Source: Gammaproteobacteria bacterium
Lineage (GTDB): Bacteria; Pseudomonadota; Gammaproteobacteria; SZUA-229
Assembly (NCBI GenBank): GCA_011321985.1
Contig: DROB01000065.1
Span: 1 to 7,430 of the forward strand
Length of the DNA: 7,430 bases
Direction: 5' to 3'
Shown here: one piece after another, positions 5,649 through 7,430 of the stretch
Position numbering within the stretch: position 1 is the first letter of the stretch
Layout: each line of letters begins with the position of its first letter
The notes under the pieces: model-generated
Told to the model about the DNA's origin: nothing
The model's database searches: none
Seen by the model: only the letters and a program-made list of their open reading frames with translations
Program-made: the position numbers and the translations under genes

Positions 5649-7157
5649 TCAGGCACCTTCAGTAGCCGGCTCACCATAATCCGTGCCGCCTGACTTTCTG
5701 GCTTTTTTACCTTCAGCCTTTACACCACTGATATCATCACTGTGACTGCCCTTACCTGATGCCAGGTTATCGAAATATTTTATCGTCAGATCATCATTAG
5801 CTGTGGTCATCAAATCCCTGAAGCTGAAACCCGTCAGACGCATACCGCGTCTGACACTCCAGTACAGCAGACCGGCAACCAGCAAGCCGTAGGCCAGACC
5901 TGTCAGAGCCTGCATCGCAGGGTCATGGCTGAAGATATCCGTCACATGTTTTACTTTGGTTATCGTCGTGTCGTGGGCAAGCTGTTCCCAGAAATCCTGA
6001 TATAAGGTATAGGGCAGATAACCCAGCAGGAAACCGGGGAAAGCAACAACCGCTGTCATATAACCCATACCCAGACGCATATAGGTCCGGATCTCACATC
6101 CGATCATGGCGACGGAGCCAAAACCCTGACAGGCAGCACCCAGCAATAACACCCAGGTAGGGTTCATGCCCAGGGGCAATTTGATATCGAAGAACTGCCA
6201 GCCGATCATGATCGCCACCCAGAGCAATAATATTTCGATAAATATTGCTGTGAAGGGAGACATGGAACGAAACATAAAACGTGTTGAACCAGGGATTTTC
6301 CATTTCTTTTCGAAGAAATTTTCCTTGTGTTCCAGTCCCATGGAAATCTCAGGTGTCATAAAAGCACACTCTGTACCAAAACCGGTTTTTGCCATACCGA
6401 CACCGGCGATGCCTCCGACCAGCAATAACCAGAATGCCATGCCCCAGCCAATCGCGCTGACGGCATAGTTCCAGCCGAACAGACCATCTTCCGTGCCATG
6501 GATAAATGAACCGATGATCGCATTACCAAAGAAAGCAAACATGAACACCAGGATAGATATACGGAGCCAGTCACGCCTGGGGTTATAATCACGACTGGCT
6601 TCATAAGCCAGGCCATCCAGTGCCATCTTGCCACCCTGTTTTGCTCCTAGCTCTGACGTAGACCGATTTTCCTGGCCTTTGAAAACATAACCGATCTTCA
6701 TCACACTCATCAGATAAAAAGTTAAAAAACCGGCAGGTAGTATAGCGGTCAGGTAGAGCAGGGAAGCCGTCGACATAGAAGACAGGCCGCCGAGAAAGTG
6801 ATGCGTGGTGCAACCGTGAGCGAGGCGGGTGCCAAAACTGAATACGAAGCCACCGATAAAAGCCAGCACCAGCTCACGCCTCGGATATTTTACCCAACCC
6901 CGTGATTCACCTTCTGCTCGTGCCACCAGCCAGGCTCCTATCACCACGCCGATGATAATCCAGTGCACATTAGGATCGTAGGCGCGTGACCACCAGTTAA
7001 CGTCCGGCGCAACGGTCTGCTCGAGTGCAGCTGTCATCTCGACCAGACCCGTGGTCAGCCCGATGGGTTTTTCCAGTACGATATAATTCATGATCTCGGC
7101 AACACCGACAAAGACACCACTAACCCAGAAAGGCCATTGTTTACGTATGCTAAGCAT
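5649..7157 (-). CDS. YeeE/YedE-family sulfur-compound transporter
   Basis: A 502-residue inner-membrane protein with about ten hydrophobic segments in two pseudo-repeated halves (roughly 8-160 and 197-436) and a hydrophilic, charged tail (440-502) that is probably cytoplasmic. The family includes the thiosulfate channel TsuA and proteins believed to move sulfane sulfur across the membrane through conserved cysteines. Here FGTRLAHGCTTHHFLGG (108-124, Cys116), GFGTECAFMTPEI (259-271, Cys264) and QGFGSVAMIGCEIRTYMRLG (344-363, Cys354, with Cys343 just before) match the cysteine motifs, but the usual GGCTSGH-type setting is altered to HGCTTHH in the first and GCEIRTY in the third. The start has AGAGGAA six bases upstream. 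It lies 44 bases after the TPR-like gene and is coupled by a one-base gap to the dioxygenase-like gene. Thiosulfate or another small sulfur compound is the likely cargo; direction is not evident. Confidence 0.93.
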   Translation of the reverse strand: MLSIRKQWPFWVSGVFVGVAEIMNYIVLEKPIGLTTGLVEMTAALEQTVAPDVNWWSRAYDPNVHWIIIGVVIGAWLVARAEGESRGWVKYPRRELVLAFIGGFVFSFGTRLAHGCTTHHFLGGLSSMSTASLLYLTAILPAGFLTFYLMSVMKIGYVFKGQENRSTSELGAKQGGKMALDGLAYEASRDYNPRRDWLRISILVFMFAFFGNAIIGSFIHGTEDGLFGWNYAVSAIGWGMAFWLLLVGGIAGVGMAKTGFGTECAFMTPEISMGLEHKENFFEKKWKIPGSTRFMFRSMSPFTAIFIEILLLWVAIMIGWQFFDIKLPLGMNPTWVLLLGAACQGFGSVAMIGCEIRTYMRLGMGYMTAVVAFPGFLLGYLPYTLYQDFWEQLAHDTTITKVKHVTDIFSHDPAMQALTGLAYGLLVAGLLYWSVRRGMRLTGFSFRDLMTTANDDLTIKYFDNLASGKGSHSDDISGVKAEGKKARKSGGTDYGEPATEGA

Positions 7158-7201
7158 GGAAGATTCCTCTAACTAAAATTTTTGCGGTTACGAATCGATG
7201 G

Positions 7202-7430
7202 TTAACAACCGCCCTCTTCCGAGATGCGAACCACGATTTTTTCGAACTTACGCCAGGCATCCCTGTTCTCGACATCAGCTTTAATCGCATTGCGATACGC
7301 CTCAAGCGCCAATGAAAGCTTCCGTTTTTTAGTGAGCCTGTCACCTTTACTCATGCAGTCGCTAAGCGATGAACAGTTCACCTTAAACTCCTTCGCCTGC
7401 ACCGATGGAACATAAAAAGAAGTTGTCATC
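7202..7430 (-). CDS. TPR-like exported protein, N terminus outside the window
   Basis: Only the C-terminal 75 residues or so are inside the window. The visible start, TTSFYVPSVQA before KEFKVNC, looks like the end of a signal peptide with cleavage after VQA. The Met at 7429 would leave too short and uncharged a leader, so the true start is probably beyond 7430. The mature part would be about 63 residues. SKGDRLTKKRKLSLALEAYRNAIKADVENRDAWRKFEKI fits a single tetratricopeptide-type helical pair. Cysteines stand at the start of the mature part (NCSSLSDC) and as the last residue (EEGGC). It is upstream of the transporter gene with a 44-base gap, so it is probably the first or an early gene of the operon. 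Function unknown; TPR proteins usually hold partners together. Confidence 0.7.
   Translation of the reverse strand, partial: MTTSFYVPSVQAKEFKVNCSSLSDCMSKGDRLTKKRKLSLALEAYRNAIKADVENRDAWRKFEKIVVRISEEGGC

Overview
The window reads as chromosome of a Gammaproteobacterium with moderate GC content. The order bL31 (rpmE), secreted thermonuclease-like protein, short malic enzyme, together with a sulfur-handling gene set on the other strand, suggests a sulfur-oxidising lineage. The lineage is an inference from gene content and protein character, not from a phylogenetic marker.

Layout. At the far left edge there seems to be the first six codons of a leftward gene (1-18) with a good ribosome binding site and an inverted repeat over its possible promoter. 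A leftward gene for a membrane-anchored DUF4124 protein follows (268-744). It is divergent from rpmE (946-1155), which has a promoter candidate, a perfect palindrome in its leader and a strong intrinsic terminator. Next, rightward, come a near-tandem 48-bp-period repeat (1238-1316) that runs into the start of an exported SNase-fold nuclease (1289-2110), a short (PTA-less) malic enzyme (2209-3462), and an exported alpha/beta hydrolase (3477-4247) that probably starts at TTG 14 bases after the malic enzyme stop.

The right half is on the minus strand and converges on the hydrolase at a two-tier hairpin (4257-4294). It is a tight probable operon, read from right to left: a TPR-like, probably exported protein (7202-7430, N terminus outside the window), a YeeE/YedE-type sulfur-compound transporter (5649-7157), a twin-arginine-exported cupin resembling the PCO/ADO thiol dioxygenases (4952-5647), and an exported single-domain rhodanese with an intact Cys loop (4310-4918). 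Gaps are 44, 1 and 33 bases, each gene has a recognisable ribosome binding site, and the one-base gap points to translational coupling.

The most interesting content is this operon. It would put an iron thiol dioxygenase and a sulfurtransferase together outside the cytoplasmic membrane, next to a channel for a small sulfur compound. The parts are recognisable families. The combination, and the periplasmic location of a PCO/ADO-like enzyme, is what looks unusual. The substrate (a thiol, persulfide or thiosulfate-derived sulfane) cannot be told from sequence.
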